Counted from the stretch's first letter, positions 51,092-61,791 are shown. The stretch is 64,000 bases of DNA from Pseudomonas taetrolens (GCF_900475285.1 NZ_LS483370.1:443501-507500), one strand, 5' to 3'. Notes: a model not told the origin generated them from the sequence alone. Numbers and translations are program-made.

Positions 51092-51207
51092 TCGACAGCA
51101 GTTCTGTGCGGTGACTCGTGACCGAATCACCGCACAGGCAATTAGCGGTATCGTCTGTCACGCGTGCCAACCCCTTTCCACTCAGATCGTGCCTGGCCAG
51201 GACTTTT

Positions 51208-51909
51208 ATGACACCCATCCAGCAACTCACCGTCGAAGCAGGTCTTAAGGCTGAGCAAGACTTGCTCGCTTCTGTGTGCGCAGGTGAGCTAGAGGCGGGT
51301 GTGTTGTTTTGGCAGCCTATAGACCGTGCGCTGGTCATGCCTCGGCGCTTGAGTCGTTTGCCCGGGTTCGAGCAGGCAAGTGGCGAATTGGCTGCCAGCG
51401 GTTGGCCAATCCTGTTGCGAGAAACCGGCGGCGAGCCGGTTCCACAGTCGGCATCGACCATCAATATTGCGTTGGTCTATGCACCTTTGCGCAGTGAAGG
51501 CGATCACGGTCGGATCGAAATGGCGTATCGCCGGTTATGCGAGCCGGTCTGCGATGTGTTGACTGAGCTGGGGGGCGTAGCATCTGTGGGGGAGGTTGCC
51601 GGTGCATTTTGTGATGGCCGCTTTAACGTCAACCTCAATGCACGCAAGCTGGTCGGGACCGCTCAGCGTTGGCGCCAGAGTAAAGGCGGGCAGCGTCCGG
51701 TTGGACTGGTACATGGAGCGTTACTGGTTGAAAACGAGCGCGAGTCGATGGTGGCTGCGGTCAATCGCTTCAACCAGCTGTGCGAACTGGACCAACGTTG
51801 CCTGGCTGAGAGCCACATTGCTTTGCATGAGGTATTTGCGGCGCCTGACTTCTTCGAGCGGCTGAGTGCCAATTACCAACAGGTCCTGGCACCTTTGCTT
51901 CAGCGTTAA
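51208..51909 (+). CDS. Lipoate-protein ligase A-like protein
   Basis: A 233-residue protein of the biotin/lipoate A/B ligase family. It has [22 protein letters not shown] and [19 protein letters not shown]; the Lys in [10 protein letters not shown] corresponds to the lipoyl-AMP-binding lysine of LplA/LipM. The N-terminal RRxGGGxVxH motif of true LplA is only weakly represented ([12 protein letters not shown]), so it may be an amidotransferase or octanoyltransferase of unknown substrate. The start at 51208 has CAGGA upstream. It ends tail to tail with vfr, sharing four bases at the stops. Confidence 0.78.
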   Translation: MTPIQQLTVEAGLKAEQDLLASVCAGELEAGVLFWQPIDRALVMPRRLSRLPGFEQASGELAASGWPILLRETGGEPVPQSASTINIALVYAPLRSEGDHGRIEMAYRRLCEPVCDVLTELGGVASVGEVAGAFCDGRFNVNLNARKLVGTAQRWRQSKGGQRPVGLVHGALLVENERESMVAAVNRFNQLCELDQRCLAESHIALHEVFAAPDFFERLSANYQQVLAPLLQR

Positions 51910-52550
51910 CGCGTACCGAACACCACCATGGTTTTGCCTTTTACCCTGACCAGGTTCTGTTCTTCCAGACCCTTTAATACGCGTCCTACCATTTCGCGTG
52001 AACAGCCGACAATTCTGCCGATCTCCTGACGGGTGATCTTGATTTGCATCCCGTCCGGGTGAGTCATGGCGTCGGGTTGTTTGCACAGTTCAAGCAAGCA
52101 GCGTGCGACTCGTCCCGTAACATCAAAAAAAGCCAGGTCGCCGACCTTGCGCGTGGTGTTGCGCAAGCGCTGGGCGATTTGACCGCTCAGTGCGTAAAGG
52201 ATTTCTGGCTCTTGCTGCGAGTACTCCCTGAATTTGGTGTAACTGATCTCTGCTACTTCGCACTCGGTCTTGGCGCGTACCCAGGCACTACGTGTCTGTT
52301 CTTGCCCCGGCTGTTCAAACAGACCCAACTCTCCTATGAAGTCCCCGGAGTTCAGGTAGGCAATGATCATTTCACGGCGCTCTTCATCTTCAATCACGAC
52401 AGTGACTGATCCTTTAATGATGAAGAACAGTGTGTGGGAGTGTTCGCCTGCGCAGATGATGTTGCTCTTGCTTTGATAACGTTTGCGTTGGCACTGAGTC
52501 AAAAAACTGTCGAGGTTTTTGATCTTGGTCTGAGAGGGGAGAGCCACCAT
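51906..52550 (-). CDS. vfr: cAMP-dependent global regulator Vfr (CRP family)
   Basis: A 214-residue CRP homologue. The cyclic nucleotide pocket reads [11 protein letters not shown] then [18 protein letters not shown], with the Arg-Ser pair that holds the cAMP phosphate, and the DNA-recognition helix-turn-helix is [21 protein letters not shown]. In P. aeruginosa Vfr controls virulence factors and quorum sensing. The gene order trpC, vfr, osmC-like is conserved. Its end overlaps the converging ligase gene by four bases, so antisense interference is possible. Confidence 0.96.
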   Translation of the reverse strand: MVALPSQTKIKNLDSFLTQCQRKRYQSKSNIICAGEHSHTLFFIIKGSVTVVIEDEERREMIIAYLNSGDFIGELGLFEQPGQEQTRSAWVRAKTECEVAEISYTKFREYSQQEPEILYALSGQIAQRLRNTTRKVGDLAFFDVTGRVARCLLELCKQPDAMTHPDGMQIKITRQEIGRIVGCSREMVGRVLKGLEEQNLVRVKGKTMVVFGTR

Positions 52551-52770
52551 GGTTGTATCCCGAAAGCTTGCACAGTATGGGTTGGATCTATTTTTATATA
52601 GAGCGCTTGCTGGCTGGCGCCAGTGATTTGGCGCCAGCTTAACAGACAGATTCTGTGCGGTTCTCAGAATTTTCCTGGTGCAAGGTCAGAGAAGTGTTCA
52701 GTGCGACGAGTCTTCCATTTCTGACCCTGTGCTAAGCTGGCGCCCCTTTTAAAGCAGTGGAGTCTGGGTG

Positions 52771-53193
52771 ATGAAGGCACGCATTCAATGGGCTGGCGAA
52801 GCCATGTTTCTTGGCGAGTCCGGTAGTGGTCACGTCGTTGTCATGGACGGACCGCCTGAAAGTGGTGGTCGTAATCTGGGCGTAAGACCCATGGAAATGC
52901 TGCTATTGGGGCTAGGCGGTTGCAGTAATTTTGATGTCGTCAGCATCCTTAAAAAGTCACGCCAGGCGGTGGAAAGTTGCGAAGCGTTTCTTGAAGCTGA
53001 ACGCGCTACTGAAGACCCGAAGGTGTTCACCAAGATTCACCTGCACTTTGTGGTCAAGGGCCGTGGTCTGAAAGAAGCTCAGGTTAAGCGTGCGATTGAG
53101 CTGTCAGCCGAAAAGTATTGCTCTGCATCCATCATGCTAGGCGCGGCGGGTGTCGCCATCAGCCATGACTACGAAATTATCGAGTTGGGTTAA
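52771..53193 (+). CDS. OsmC-family protein (YhfA-like)
   Basis: A 140-residue OsmC/Ohr-fold protein. The two redox cysteines are in LGLGGCSNFDVV and AEKYCSASIMLG, spaced as in OsmC proteins that reduce organic peroxides. It is the counterpart of E. coli YhfA, encoded next to crp there as here next to vfr. The start at 52771 has GGAG eight bases upstream. A bidirectional terminator separates it from coq7. Confidence 0.9.
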   Translation: MKARIQWAGEAMFLGESGSGHVVVMDGPPESGGRNLGVRPMEMLLLGLGGCSNFDVVSILKKSRQAVESCEAFLEAERATEDPKVFTKIHLHFVVKGRGLKEAQVKRAIELSAEKYCSASIMLGAAGVAISHDYEIIELG

Positions 53194-53255
53194 GTCGGCA
53201 CTCAATCAAGGCCCGAGCTTATTTACGTGCGTTCACTGCCGTAAAAATTTCAGCC

Positions 53256-53292
53256 GCAAAAAAGGCGGCTACCCCGAGGTAGCCGCCTTTTT
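53256..53292. terminator. Bidirectional intrinsic terminator between the osmC-like gene and coq7
   Basis: AAAAAGGCGGCTACC and GGTAGCCGCCTTTTT form a perfect stem of 15 pairs around CCGA (about 53258-53291), with A and T tracts on the two sides, so it can stop transcription from both directions. Confidence 0.95.
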
Positions 53293-53316
53293 GGTAACTG
53301 CCGTTCTGCAGGCGAG

Positions 53317-53964
53317 TCAGATGCGGTAAGTGCTTTTGGTCATGACTTTGGCCATCAGGCTCATACCAAACTTGACCGGGGCCGGGAAGCGAAAGCCACC
53401 GGCATTGAGAGCAGACTCTTTATGCTGTTCTTCGTCGATACGCATCTGTTCGAGGATTGCCCGGGACTTTTCATCGTCAGCAGGTAATTGTTCAAGATGC
53501 TCGTTAAGGTGCTTGCACACTTGATCTTCAGTGGCGGCCACAAAGCCCAGGCTGACTTTGTCGCTGATAAGCCCTGCAACGGCACCGATCCCGAAAGACA
53601 TCCCATAAAACAGCGGGTTCAAGACGCTGGGATGGCTGCCCAATTGCCGGATACGCTGTTCGCACCAGGCCAGATGGTCAATTTCCTCTTCGGCTGCATG
53701 CTCCATGGCTTCGCGGACATGTGGCAGCTTGGCTGTCAGTGCCTGGCCCTGATACAAGGCCTGAGCGCAGACTTCTCCGGTGTGGTTGATCCGCATCAAC
53801 CCGGCAACGTGTCGGGTGGCCTTGTCGTCCAGCGGGTTTTCAGGTTTGACGATCGCGGGTGACGGGCGATGAGGCTGGCCGCTAAATGGCAGCAAGGTGC
53901 GCATCGCGGTATCAGCTTGTAAAAGAAGACGGTCAATCGGCGAGTAGTGACGTTGGGTAGTCAT
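53317..53964 (-). CDS. coq7: Demethoxyubiquinone hydroxylase Coq7
   Basis: Coq7 is a di-iron monooxygenase that hydroxylates 2-polyprenyl-3-methyl-6-methoxybenzoquinol in ubiquinone synthesis. The 215-residue protein carries the carboxylate-bridged iron ligands in [42 protein letters not shown] and [12 protein letters not shown]. Length and motif order are normal. No speD gene lies between it and the osmC-like gene, unlike P. aeruginosa as I recall. Confidence 0.97.
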   Translation of the reverse strand: MTTQRHYSPIDRLLLQADTAMRTLLPFSGQPHRPSPAIVKPENPLDDKATRHVAGLMRINHTGEVCAQALYQGQALTAKLPHVREAMEHAAEEEIDHLAWCEQRIRQLGSHPSVLNPLFYGMSFGIGAVAGLISDKVSLGFVAATEDQVCKHLNEHLEQLPADDEKSRAILEQMRIDEEQHKESALNAGGFRFPAPVKFGMSLMAKVMTKSTYRI

Positions 53965-54085
53965 GCTTACCTCCGGAAAAAATCACGGCGCCCAGTTTAC
54001 CCCAATCGGGCGGTGAGGGTTTGCGCGTGATCATCCCTGAGCGTGGGAGCAGCGTCGCCCCCACTGCCGCCTGGAAGTTTGCCAA

Positions 54086-54424
54086 TCAGCCCGGTGGCCA
54101 GTTCATCTGACGTTGACCCAGAACGTGCATGTGAATGTGGTAAACCGTTTGGCCGCCTTTTTCATTGCAGTTCATCACCACGCGGAAACCGTCTTCACAG
54201 CCGAGCTCTTTGGCCAGACGTTGCGCGGTGAACAGGATATGTCCTGCCAGCGATTTGTCTTCTTCGGTCAAGTCATTAAGGGTGCGAATCGGCTTTTTCG
54301 GGATAACCAGAAAATGCACCGGTGCTTGAGGGGCGATGTCGTGAAAGGCTAATACTTGATCATCTTCATAAATGATCCTGGCGGGTATTTCACGGTTGAT
54401 GATCTTGGTGAACAGAGTATCCAA
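54086..54424 (-). CDS. Histidine triad (HIT) nucleotide-binding protein
   Basis: A 112-residue HinT-like protein with the active histidine triad HIHMH at residues 96-100 and the opening TLFTKIINREIPARIIYEDD. Members hydrolyse AMP-lysine or adenosine phosphoramidates; the in vivo substrate is unknown. The upstream flank has the inverted repeat CCCTGAG...CTCAGGG at 54435-54468. Confidence 0.95.
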   Translation of the reverse strand: MDTLFTKIINREIPARIIYEDDQVLAFHDIAPQAPVHFLVIPKKPIRTLNDLTEEDKSLAGHILFTAQRLAKELGCEDGFRVVMNCNEKGGQTVYHIHMHVLGQRQMNWPPG

Positions 54425-54483
54425 AGCTATATCTCCCTGAGAAAGGTCTGGTCAGAGTGTACTCAGGGACGCGGATTACACCA

Positions 54484-54501
54484 GCCCACGTTAACGTGGG
54501 C
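54484..54501. repeat. Perfect 18-bp palindrome at the SDR stop codon
   Basis: GCCCACGTT-AACGTGGGC is fully symmetric and includes the TAA stop (54491-54493) of the SDR gene. No T-tract follows on the minus strand. Confidence 0.6.
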
Positions 54502-55279
54502 AGTAGGATTTGTTGATGGACGCTGCGATTTTTCGTGTCATCCAGCGTGAAAGCAGGCGGGGGACACGGGTTATCCAGCGATTGCGTCGCCCCGGGATGA
54601 TGATGGCCTTGTTCTTTTCAAGGGCTCGCACAGTGTAGAGCGCCACTTCTTCGGGGGTCATGGCGCCGGTACTTTGCTCAACGGTGTCGGTATTCATTTT
54701 GGCGGCATCGAAGAAGCGCGTTCGTGTCACGCCGGGGCAGAGTACCGAGACCTTGATGCCGGTTTTTTTCACTTCTTCTCGCAATCCTTCGGAGAAGTGC
54801 AATACATAGGCCTTGCTGGCGAAGTACGTGCTCAGCCACGGTCCGGGCTGAAAGGCCGCTATCGATGAGACGTTGAGGATCTGGCCGCCGCCTTGTACCG
54901 CCATCATGTTGCCGATGGCATGGCACAAGCGCGTGAGTGCCAGCACGTTGAGCTCTATCAGGTCTTGCTCAGCGCTCCAGTCATGCGCCAGGAAAGGTCC
55001 GCATGTGCCGATACCTGCACAATTGACCAGCAGGTCGATCTGTCGATCGCCCTCTTCAAGCTCGAGCAAGAAGCCGGACAGCCGCAGGGGCTCCCCCAGG
55101 TCACAGGCGCGGAACAGAACCTCAACGCCGAAACGCTGGTTCAGCTCAAGGGCAATACTTTCCAGTGCATCCCGCTGGCGGGCCACCAGGATCAGGCTGC
55201 GACCACGGCGGGCGAGGGCTTCAGCCAGGGCCAGGCCAATGCCGCTGGAGGCGCCAGTGATCAAAGCGTAACGGGTCAT
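54491..55279 (-). CDS. Short-chain dehydrogenase/reductase
   Basis: A 262-residue classical SDR. The cofactor motif TGASSGIG is near residue 10, the NAG motif is seen in LLVNCAGIGT, catalytic Ser in ILNVSSIAAF and Tyr-Lys in STYFASKAYV. The C-terminus is basic (RWITRVPRLLSRWMTRKIAA) and could touch the membrane. Substrate unknown. The start at 55279 has GGAG six bases upstream. An earlier in-frame ATG (55291) is less likely. Confidence 0.92.
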   Translation of the reverse strand: MTRYALITGASSGIGLALAEALARRGRSLILVARQRDALESIALELNQRFGVEVLFRACDLGEPLRLSGFLLELEEGDRQIDLLVNCAGIGTCGPFLAHDWSAEQDLIELNVLALTRLCHAIGNMMAVQGGGQILNVSSIAAFQPGPWLSTYFASKAYVLHFSEGLREEVKKTGIKVSVLCPGVTRTRFFDAAKMNTDTVEQSTGAMTPEEVALYTVRALEKNKAIIIPGRRNRWITRVPRLLSRWMTRKIAASINKSYCPR

Positions 55280-55355
55280 GCTGTTCTCCATCGAACGGTA
55301 CAGTCCGGTGACAATGATGTCCCTGGTGTTATCGCGCTCATTAAAGGTGCGCAGT

Positions 55356-55871
55356 CTACAGACTGTTGCTGTTGACTGTGTTGACCACCGCATTCATCAG
55401 GCTCAGGGCGAAGATGGCGATCATTGCGAAAATGCCCAACCCAATCAAAAAGATAACAATTCGTGCCAGCACTTCGACCGATGGACTGTTCGGTGGCGGT
55501 GGGGGGCCGAACCTGTTTGGTCCTGGAGTGCCAGGCATCAACAGCATCATGAGGGTCAGGACCAGGTTGGCCACAGGCACCACATGCAGCAACAGCATCC
55601 AGGCAGACCAATTGAGATCGTGCAAACGCTGTGCGCTTATCCTCAGGCTGATGAGGAAATAAGCAATTGTCAGCGTTGTACACACGGTGATCCCCAAGGT
55701 AGGCGACAGCTTGGTTGCGAGCAGAGCCAGTAGCGAAGCCGCCATGGTGATCAGGGTAATCACCATATTCCATGCCAGCAGGCGTAAACGCCCAATTCGA
55801 CCGCTGAAGCCAAAAGGGTCCAGGGTGGCGTAATGCGCTTGAGGTGTCTTGTCCAGGCTCAGTTCGGGCAT
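55356..55871 (-). CDS. DUF805 membrane protein
   Basis: A 171-residue integral membrane protein with four hydrophobic segments (about residues 31-52, 57-76, 88-110 and 137-163), and the DUF805 marks FSGRIGRLRLLAW at the N-terminus and ISAQRLHDLNWSAW before helix three. A proline-rich loop (residues 113-126, GPNRFGPPPPPNSP) precedes the last helix. Function unknown. AAGGA lies seven bases before the ATG. Confidence 0.9.
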   Translation of the reverse strand: MPELSLDKTPQAHYATLDPFGFSGRIGRLRLLAWNMVITLITMAASLLALLATKLSPTLGITVCTTLTIAYFLISLRISAQRLHDLNWSAWMLLLHVVPVANLVLTLMMLLMPGTPGPNRFGPPPPPNSPSVEVLARIVIFLIGLGIFAMIAIFALSLMNAVVNTVNSNSL

Positions 55872-55894
55872 GAAGGCGTCCTTGTCCGGTTCGT

Positions 55895-55923
55895 ATAAAC
55901 AAGCCCGCCGGAGATGGCGGGCT
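55895..55923 (-). terminator. Terminator after the nitronate monooxygenase-like gene
   Basis: On the minus strand AGCCCGCC-ATCTCC-GGCGGGCT forms a perfect 8-bp stem (55902-55923) followed by TGTTTATA. It starts eight bases past the stop. Confidence 0.75.
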
Positions 55924-55931
55924 CTGGTATG

Positions 55932-56903
55932 TCAGGGGTGTGGCCATTGCCGGGATAACTGGCGGGTGAGGTTGAGCGCTTTGCGGTACTCCTCATCCAG
56001 ACGTGCGATCAATTGATCGGTTGTCGGCAGATCATGGATACCGCCCACGCCTTGACCGGCAGACCATACTGTTTTCCAGGCCTTGGCTTCCTCCGTCAGT
56101 GGTTTGAGCTTGTTGCTGGCGCTCATTCCAGTCTTGTCTTGTAGTGCTGCAAGATCGAAGCCGGCGTTCTCAAGGCTCTGGCGCATAAAGCTGGCTGGCA
56201 CCCCGGATACGGCAGGGGTATGAATAATATCCGCCGCTTGGGATGCCAGCAGCATATCTTTGTAAGCGTCAGGAGCATGGCTTTCGTGGGTGCCGATAAA
56301 GCGTGTACCAAGGTAGGCAAGGTCTGCCCCCAGCACCTGCGCCGCCAGGATCTCGTGCCCATGATTCATGCAGCCAGCCAGCAATACGGTCTTGTCGAAG
56401 AACTGACGAATTTCGGCGACCAGCGCAAACGGACTCCAGGTTCCGGCATGTCCTCCGGCGCCTGCGGCCACGGCAATCAGCCCGTCTACTCCGGCCTGAG
56501 CGGCTTTTTCGGCATGACGTCGGGTGGTGACATCGTGGAATACCAGGCCGCCATAGCTATGCACGGCATCCACGACTTCCTTCACTGCGCCGAGGCTGGT
56601 AATGACGATGGGGACTTTATGTTCAACGCAAATGGCCAGGTCTGCCTGCAGGCGCGGGTTACTGTCATGCACAATCAGGTTTACGGCGTAAGGCGCAGGG
56701 TTATCCATTGTCGCGAGTCCGGCTTCTATTTCCTCAAGCCATGCCTTGAACCCGCTGCTTTCGCGCTGGTTGAGTGCAGGAAAACTGCCTGCAACACCAT
56801 TGCGACAGCACGCCAGGACCAGTTGAGGATTGGAAATCAGAAACATCGGGGCTGCTACCAGCGGCAGGCGCAAGCGCTGTTCAAGCAGGTCGGGCAGTGA
56901 CAT
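55932..56903 (-). CDS. Nitronate monooxygenase-like FMN enzyme
   Basis: A 323-residue TIM-barrel FMN protein related to nitronate monooxygenase (NMO) and enoyl reductase FabK. LPLVAAPMFLISNPQLVLA opens the barrel, the active-site His is in GAGGHAGTWSPFAL, and LGADLAYLGTRFIGTHES holds FMN phosphate. Whether the true substrate is propionate-3-nitronate or another acid cannot be seen. The start at 56903 has GAGG seven bases upstream. Confidence 0.88.
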   Translation of the reverse strand: MSLPDLLEQRLRLPLVAAPMFLISNPQLVLACCRNGVAGSFPALNQRESSGFKAWLEEIEAGLATMDNPAPYAVNLIVHDSNPRLQADLAICVEHKVPIVITSLGAVKEVVDAVHSYGGLVFHDVTTRRHAEKAAQAGVDGLIAVAAGAGGHAGTWSPFALVAEIRQFFDKTVLLAGCMNHGHEILAAQVLGADLAYLGTRFIGTHESHAPDAYKDMLLASQAADIIHTPAVSGVPASFMRQSLENAGFDLAALQDKTGMSASNKLKPLTEEAKAWKTVWSAGQGVGGIHDLPTTDQLIARLDEEYRKALNLTRQLSRQWPHP

Positions 56904-56934
56904 TGGATAACCTCTGTTAATCAATGAAATGTGC

Positions 56935-57363
56935 TTAAAACGGTTTGACCACCGCCAGAATGACAATTGCCAGCAAGAACACCACGGGCACTTCGTTGAA
57001 CCAGCGGTAGAACACGTGAGAGCGCTTGTTTTCACCGCGGGCAAAGCGTTTTACCTGCGCCCCACACATGTGGTGGTAACCGATCAGCAGAATGACCAGA
57101 GTCAACTTGACGTGCATCCAGCCCTGGCTGAAGTAACCGCTCGGGTTGAGGCTGATCAGCCAGCCGCCAAAGATGAGGGTTGCGATCATTGCCGGGCCCA
57201 TGATGCCGCGATACAGCTTGCGCTCCATGAGGCTGAATCGTTCTTTGCTGACGGAGTCTTCGCTTTGTGCGTGGTAAACAAATAAGCGAGGCAAGTAAAA
57301 CAGGCCGGCAAACCAGCAGACGATGCTGATGATGTGGAAAGCTTTGAGCCATAGATAAAGCAT
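56935..57363 (-). CDS. hemJ: Protoporphyrinogen IX oxidase HemJ
   Basis: A 142-residue four-helix membrane protein of the HemJ (UPF0093) family that oxidises protoporphyrinogen IX in haem synthesis. The conserved His is in [20 protein letters not shown], with further conserved features [13 protein letters not shown] and the basic RWFNEVPVV near the end. It is divergent from argC across 134 bases; NMO-like gene follows 31 bases later. Confidence 0.95.
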   Translation of the reverse strand: MLYLWLKAFHIISIVCWFAGLFYLPRLFVYHAQSEDSVSKERFSLMERKLYRGIMGPAMIATLIFGGWLISLNPSGYFSQGWMHVKLTLVILLIGYHHMCGAQVKRFARGENKRSHVFYRWFNEVPVVFLLAIVILAVVKPF

Positions 57364-57432
57364 TTTTAGTTATTCCCAGGTTCACGGTAGATCAAATAGT
57401 AGTAGTAGACCGTCTGAGAGTCACCTTGACGG

Positions 57433-57461
57433 TTGTCGCAGAGGCGCGGTGTCCCTATCAT
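57433..57461 (+). promoter_or_regulatory. argC promoter candidate
   Basis: TTGTCG (57433-57438), 17 bases, TATCAT (57456-57461), about 37 bases before the argC ATG. The adjacent divergent side contains a TAGTAGTAG micro-repeat before hemJ. Confidence 0.5.
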
Positions 57462-57497
57462 CGAGGGCTTTCCAGTGGTTCGTTGAAGGGGCAGGTT

Positions 57498-58532
57498 ATG
57501 GTCAAGGTCGGTATTGTCGGCGGCACGGGTTACACAGGTGTCGAACTGCTGCGTTTGCTGGCACAGCATCCGCAGGCTGAGGTGGTTGTCATTACCTCCC
57601 GATCCGAGGCGGGCCTGCCAGTTGCCGATATGTATCCCAACCTGCGTGGTCATTACGACGGTTTGGCGTTCAGCGTGCCCGATACCCAGGCGCTTGCCGC
57701 GTGCGATGTGGTGTTTTTCGCGACGCCGCACGGTGTAGCGCATGCATTGGCCGGCGAATTGCTGGATGCCGGTACCAAGGTGATCGACCTTTCGGCTGAC
57801 TTCCGCTTGCAGGACGCAGATGAATGGGCCAAATGGTACGGCCAGCCCCATGGTGCGCCAGAGCTTCTGCAAGAGGCGGTATACGGCCTGCCTGAAGTGA
57901 ATCGCGAGCTCATCAAACAAGCACGGCTGATTGCGGTCCCGGGTTGCTATCCAACAGCGACTCAACTGGGATTCCTGCCCTTGCTGGAGGCTGGGCTGGC
58001 GGATACCTCATTGCTGATTGCCGACTGCAAGTCTGGCGTGAGCGGCGCGGGTCGTGGGGCGAGCGTAGGTTCGCTTTACGCCGAAACGTCCGAAAGCATG
58101 AAGGCATACGCCGTGAAGGGGCATCGGCATTTGCCTGAGATTCGCCAGGGCTTGCGTCGTGCAGCCGGCAAGGACGTGGGGCTGACCTTTGTCCCGCATT
58201 TGACGCCCATGATCCGGGGTATTCACTCCACGCTGTACGCGACTGTGGTCGACCGTTCTGTAGACCTCCAGGCGCTGTTTGAAAAGCGTTATGCCAATGA
58301 GCCCTTTGTCGATGTGATGCCTGCTGGCAGCCACCCGGAAACCCGCAGTGTCCGTGGCGCAAACGTATGCCGTATTGCAGTGCACCGCCCGCAAGACGGC
58401 GATCTGGTCGTGGTGTTATCGGTTATAGACAACCTGGTGAAAGGGGCTTCCGGTCAGGCGGTCCAGAACATGAACATCCTGTTTGGCCTGGATGAGCGTC
58501 TGGGCCTGTCCCACGCGGGAATGCTGCCTTAA
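57498..58532 (+). CDS. argC: N-acetyl-gamma-glutamyl-phosphate reductase
   Basis: ArgC reduces acetylglutamyl phosphate in arginine synthesis. The 344-residue protein has the NADP motif [17 protein letters not shown] at the start, the catalytic Cys in [13 protein letters not shown] and the basic site [14 protein letters not shown]. Length is that of the normal type-1 enzyme. It stands alone, divergent from hemJ. Confidence 0.98.
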   Translation: MVKVGIVGGTGYTGVELLRLLAQHPQAEVVVITSRSEAGLPVADMYPNLRGHYDGLAFSVPDTQALAACDVVFFATPHGVAHALAGELLDAGTKVIDLSADFRLQDADEWAKWYGQPHGAPELLQEAVYGLPEVNRELIKQARLIAVPGCYPTATQLGFLPLLEAGLADTSLLIADCKSGVSGAGRGASVGSLYAETSESMKAYAVKGHRHLPEIRQGLRRAAGKDVGLTFVPHLTPMIRGIHSTLYATVVDRSVDLQALFEKRYANEPFVDVMPAGSHPETRSVRGANVCRIAVHRPQDGDLVVVLSVIDNLVKGASGQAVQNMNILFGLDERLGLSHAGMLP

Positions 58533-58668
58533 AAAGCGGCATCGTGCCGTGCTCGGCAGGCGAATAGCTTGCCGATGCTACTTATGAATAGTTGACCGCT
58601 TTTCTAGGAGAAGCGGATAATGCGCTTCATCACGCATTATGGCGGCATAGCGCCGGGAGATAGTCAGC

Positions 58669-59019
58669 ATGAGCGTCGAATCCTTCACCCCCATGGCTTT
58701 GCAATTCACCGAAGGTGCTGCGCACAAGGTGAAGAGCCTGGTCGATGAAGAGGGTAATGATCGTTTGAAGTTGCGCGTATTCGTTACGGGCGGCGGTTGT
58801 TCCGGTTTTCAGTATGGATTTACCTTCGATGAAGAAGTGGCTGATGACGACACCCTTGTTGAGCGCGAAGGCGTCAGTCTGGTGGTCGATCCAATGAGCT
58901 TTCAATACCTGGCAGGTGCCGAGGTTGATTACCAGGAAGGTCTGGAAGGCTCACGCTTTGTGATCAAGAACCCGAATGCCACCACCACCTGTGGTTGTGG
59001 GTCATCGTTCTCGATTTGA
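58669..59019 (+). CDS. erpA: Iron-sulfur cluster insertion protein ErpA
   Basis: A 116-residue A-type carrier that delivers Fe-S clusters, for example to isoprenoid-synthesis enzymes. The three ligand cysteines are in [12 protein letters not shown] and the C-terminal [11 protein letters not shown]. It matches ErpA rather than IscA by the [15 protein letters not shown] stretch. An intrinsic terminator follows. Confidence 0.96.
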   Translation: MSVESFTPMALQFTEGAAHKVKSLVDEEGNDRLKLRVFVTGGGCSGFQYGFTFDEEVADDDTLVEREGVSLVVDPMSFQYLAGAEVDYQEGLEGSRFVIKNPNATTTCGCGSSFSI

Positions 59020-59044
59020 TTGCACGGTAAAGGGCTTCACACTC

Positions 59045-59070
59045 AACGCCGCGTCGATTCGCGGCGTTTT
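59045..59070 (+). terminator. Terminator of erpA
   Basis: AACGCCGCG-TCGATT-CGCGGCGTT forms a perfect 9-bp stem followed by TT after the arm. It ends erpA before the converging anmK. Confidence 0.85.
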
Positions 59071-59082
59071 GCTGTGTGGCAT

Positions 59083-60177
<1,095 letters not shown>

Positions 60178-61578
60178 TTAACGCTTGCTCGAGGCCAAGA
60201 GGGTAGCTTTTTCCTGGTTCATGCGAGCCATTAGCGGTTGGCTTTGTTGCAGGAAGCGTGAACGCTCTGACTTCGCAATCGGGTCAGACATCGGCAGCTT
60301 GCGGCCTAGCGGGTCGACGTGTACGCCATTGACCTGGAACTCGTAGTGCAGGTGCGGGCCGGTCGAAAGGCCGGTTGTACCGATATAACCAATCACCTGG
60401 CCTTGCTTCACCGAACCACCGGTTTTGACGCCTTTGGCGAAGCCCTGCATGTGTCCGTACAGTGTGCGATAGGTGTTGCCGTGCTGAATGATCACCGTAT
60501 TGCCATATCCGCCGCGGCGCCCTGCGAGCAGGACCTTGCCGTCGCCGGTTGCTTTGATGGGGGTGCCGCGCGGTGCGGCGTAATCGACCCCTTTGTGGGC
60601 TCGGATCTTGTTCAGGATCGGGTGTTTGCGCCCCGAGGAGAAGCGCGAGCTGATACGGGCGAAGTCGACGGGCGTGCGGATGAAGGCCTTGCGCATGCTG
60701 TTGCCATCAGCCGTGTAGTAATTGCTGATGCCCTGTTTGTTGGTGTACCGCACGGCAGTGTAAGTCTTGCCGCGGTTGGTAAAGCGTGCGGACAGGATAT
60801 TGCCTGTGCCTACGGTTTTGCCGTTGACGACTTTTTGCTCATAGATCACTTCAAACTGGTCGCCAGGGCGTATGTCCTGAGCAAAGTCGATGTCGTATCC
60901 AAATACCTTTGCCATGTCCATGGTCAAGCTGTGAGGCAGGCCTGCGCGTTGTCCCGAGGCTGAAAGGGAGCTGTTGATCACGCCGTGAACATAAGCGGAT
61001 CGCATGGTCGGCAGCTTGGTCACACGACGGAACGTGTAGCCCTTGGCGCTTTTGTTGAGGCTGATGGTTTCGAGGTCGCTGACCTGGCTATGCAGGGTGC
61101 TCAGTTGGCCATCGGGGCTCATTTCAAACTCGAGCTTCTGGCCGTGCTTCAACTGGCTGAATTGCTTGGCTTGTTTGTCGCTGGCCAGAATCTCGTGTAC
61201 CGAGGTTGCCGGCAGGCCTACTTTTTCAAACAGGGTGGACAGGGTGTCGCCCCTGGATACGACCACTTCGCGGTGGCTGGGAGCTTTTGGCTCTTCAGCT
61301 TTGGCCGTCTCTGCAGCAGCGTTTTCAGCCGGTTCGATCTGCGCAAATGGAGTTGGAGTGGCTTCATTTGTGGCTTGAACGAGTTCTGCAGCGTCTTGAT
61401 CTTGTGTGAGTTGTTCTGCAGGAGTTTCCAGTTCCAGATTCAGGGTCGTTCTTTTGGCTTCTACTTCGCTGGAGGGAAATACCAGCAGGGCCAAGCTTAA
61501 AAGGGCGGCGATACCACTTGCGGCAAGCAGGTGGGTCTTCGGATAAAGCGGTGGCGCTTTAGGCGGTTGACTGGTCAT
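60178..61578 (-). CDS. mepM: Murein DD-endopeptidase, M23 family with LysM-like domain (MepM-type)
   Basis: A 466-residue periplasmic peptidase. After an N-terminal membrane anchor (about residues 17-36) and a low-complexity acidic linker comes a LysM/OapA-like domain (VVVSRGDTLSTLFEKVGLP), a Csd3-like middle part, and the M23 domain with zinc ligands in HKGVDYAAPRGTPI and GPHLHYEFQVNG. It cuts peptide cross-links to let the wall expand. The start at 61578 has no strong ribosome binding site but gives the usual cytoplasmic MTSQPPKAPPLYPK opening. Operon with anmK. Confidence 0.93.
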   Translation of the reverse strand: MTSQPPKAPPLYPKTHLLAASGIAALLSLALLVFPSSEVEAKRTTLNLELETPAEQLTQDQDAAELVQATNEATPTPFAQIEPAENAAAETAKAEEPKAPSHREVVVSRGDTLSTLFEKVGLPATSVHEILASDKQAKQFSQLKHGQKLEFEMSPDGQLSTLHSQVSDLETISLNKSAKGYTFRRVTKLPTMRSAYVHGVINSSLSASGQRAGLPHSLTMDMAKVFGYDIDFAQDIRPGDQFEVIYEQKVVNGKTVGTGNILSARFTNRGKTYTAVRYTNKQGISNYYTADGNSMRKAFIRTPVDFARISSRFSSGRKHPILNKIRAHKGVDYAAPRGTPIKATGDGKVLLAGRRGGYGNTVIIQHGNTYRTLYGHMQGFAKGVKTGGSVKQGQVIGYIGTTGLSTGPHLHYEFQVNGVHVDPLGRKLPMSDPIAKSERSRFLQQSQPLMARMNQEKATLLASSKR

Positions 61579-61650
61579 AGATAATTTTGACTTTGAGATA
61601 AGGATGAATTGGAAAAGATGACTGACACGGTGAAGATGAAATAACTGTAT

Positions 61651-61679
61651 AAAATATAACCAAATCGCCCTTGAAGCAA
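61651..61679 (-). promoter_or_regulatory. Promoter of mepM-anmK
   Basis: On the minus strand TTGCTT (61674-61679), 17 bases, TATTTT (61651-61656), within an unusually AT-rich patch, about 73 bases before the start codon. Confidence 0.5.
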
Positions 61680-61728
61680 GTCCGTGAACCATTCGCGCGC
61701 GGATAGTCAGCCGTATGCCGCCCGGAAC

Positions 61729-61756
61729 TTGTAATTAGCCCCTGATCTTGTATGGT
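61729..61756 (+). promoter_or_regulatory. tyrS promoter
   Basis: TTGTAA (61729-61734), 16 bases, TATGGT (61751-61756), about 36 bases before the tyrS ATG. No T-box is expected or seen. Confidence 0.5.
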
Positions 61757-61791
61757 TGGAGCCCTTTGAATTTGAGCCTTACGGGTCTGTT

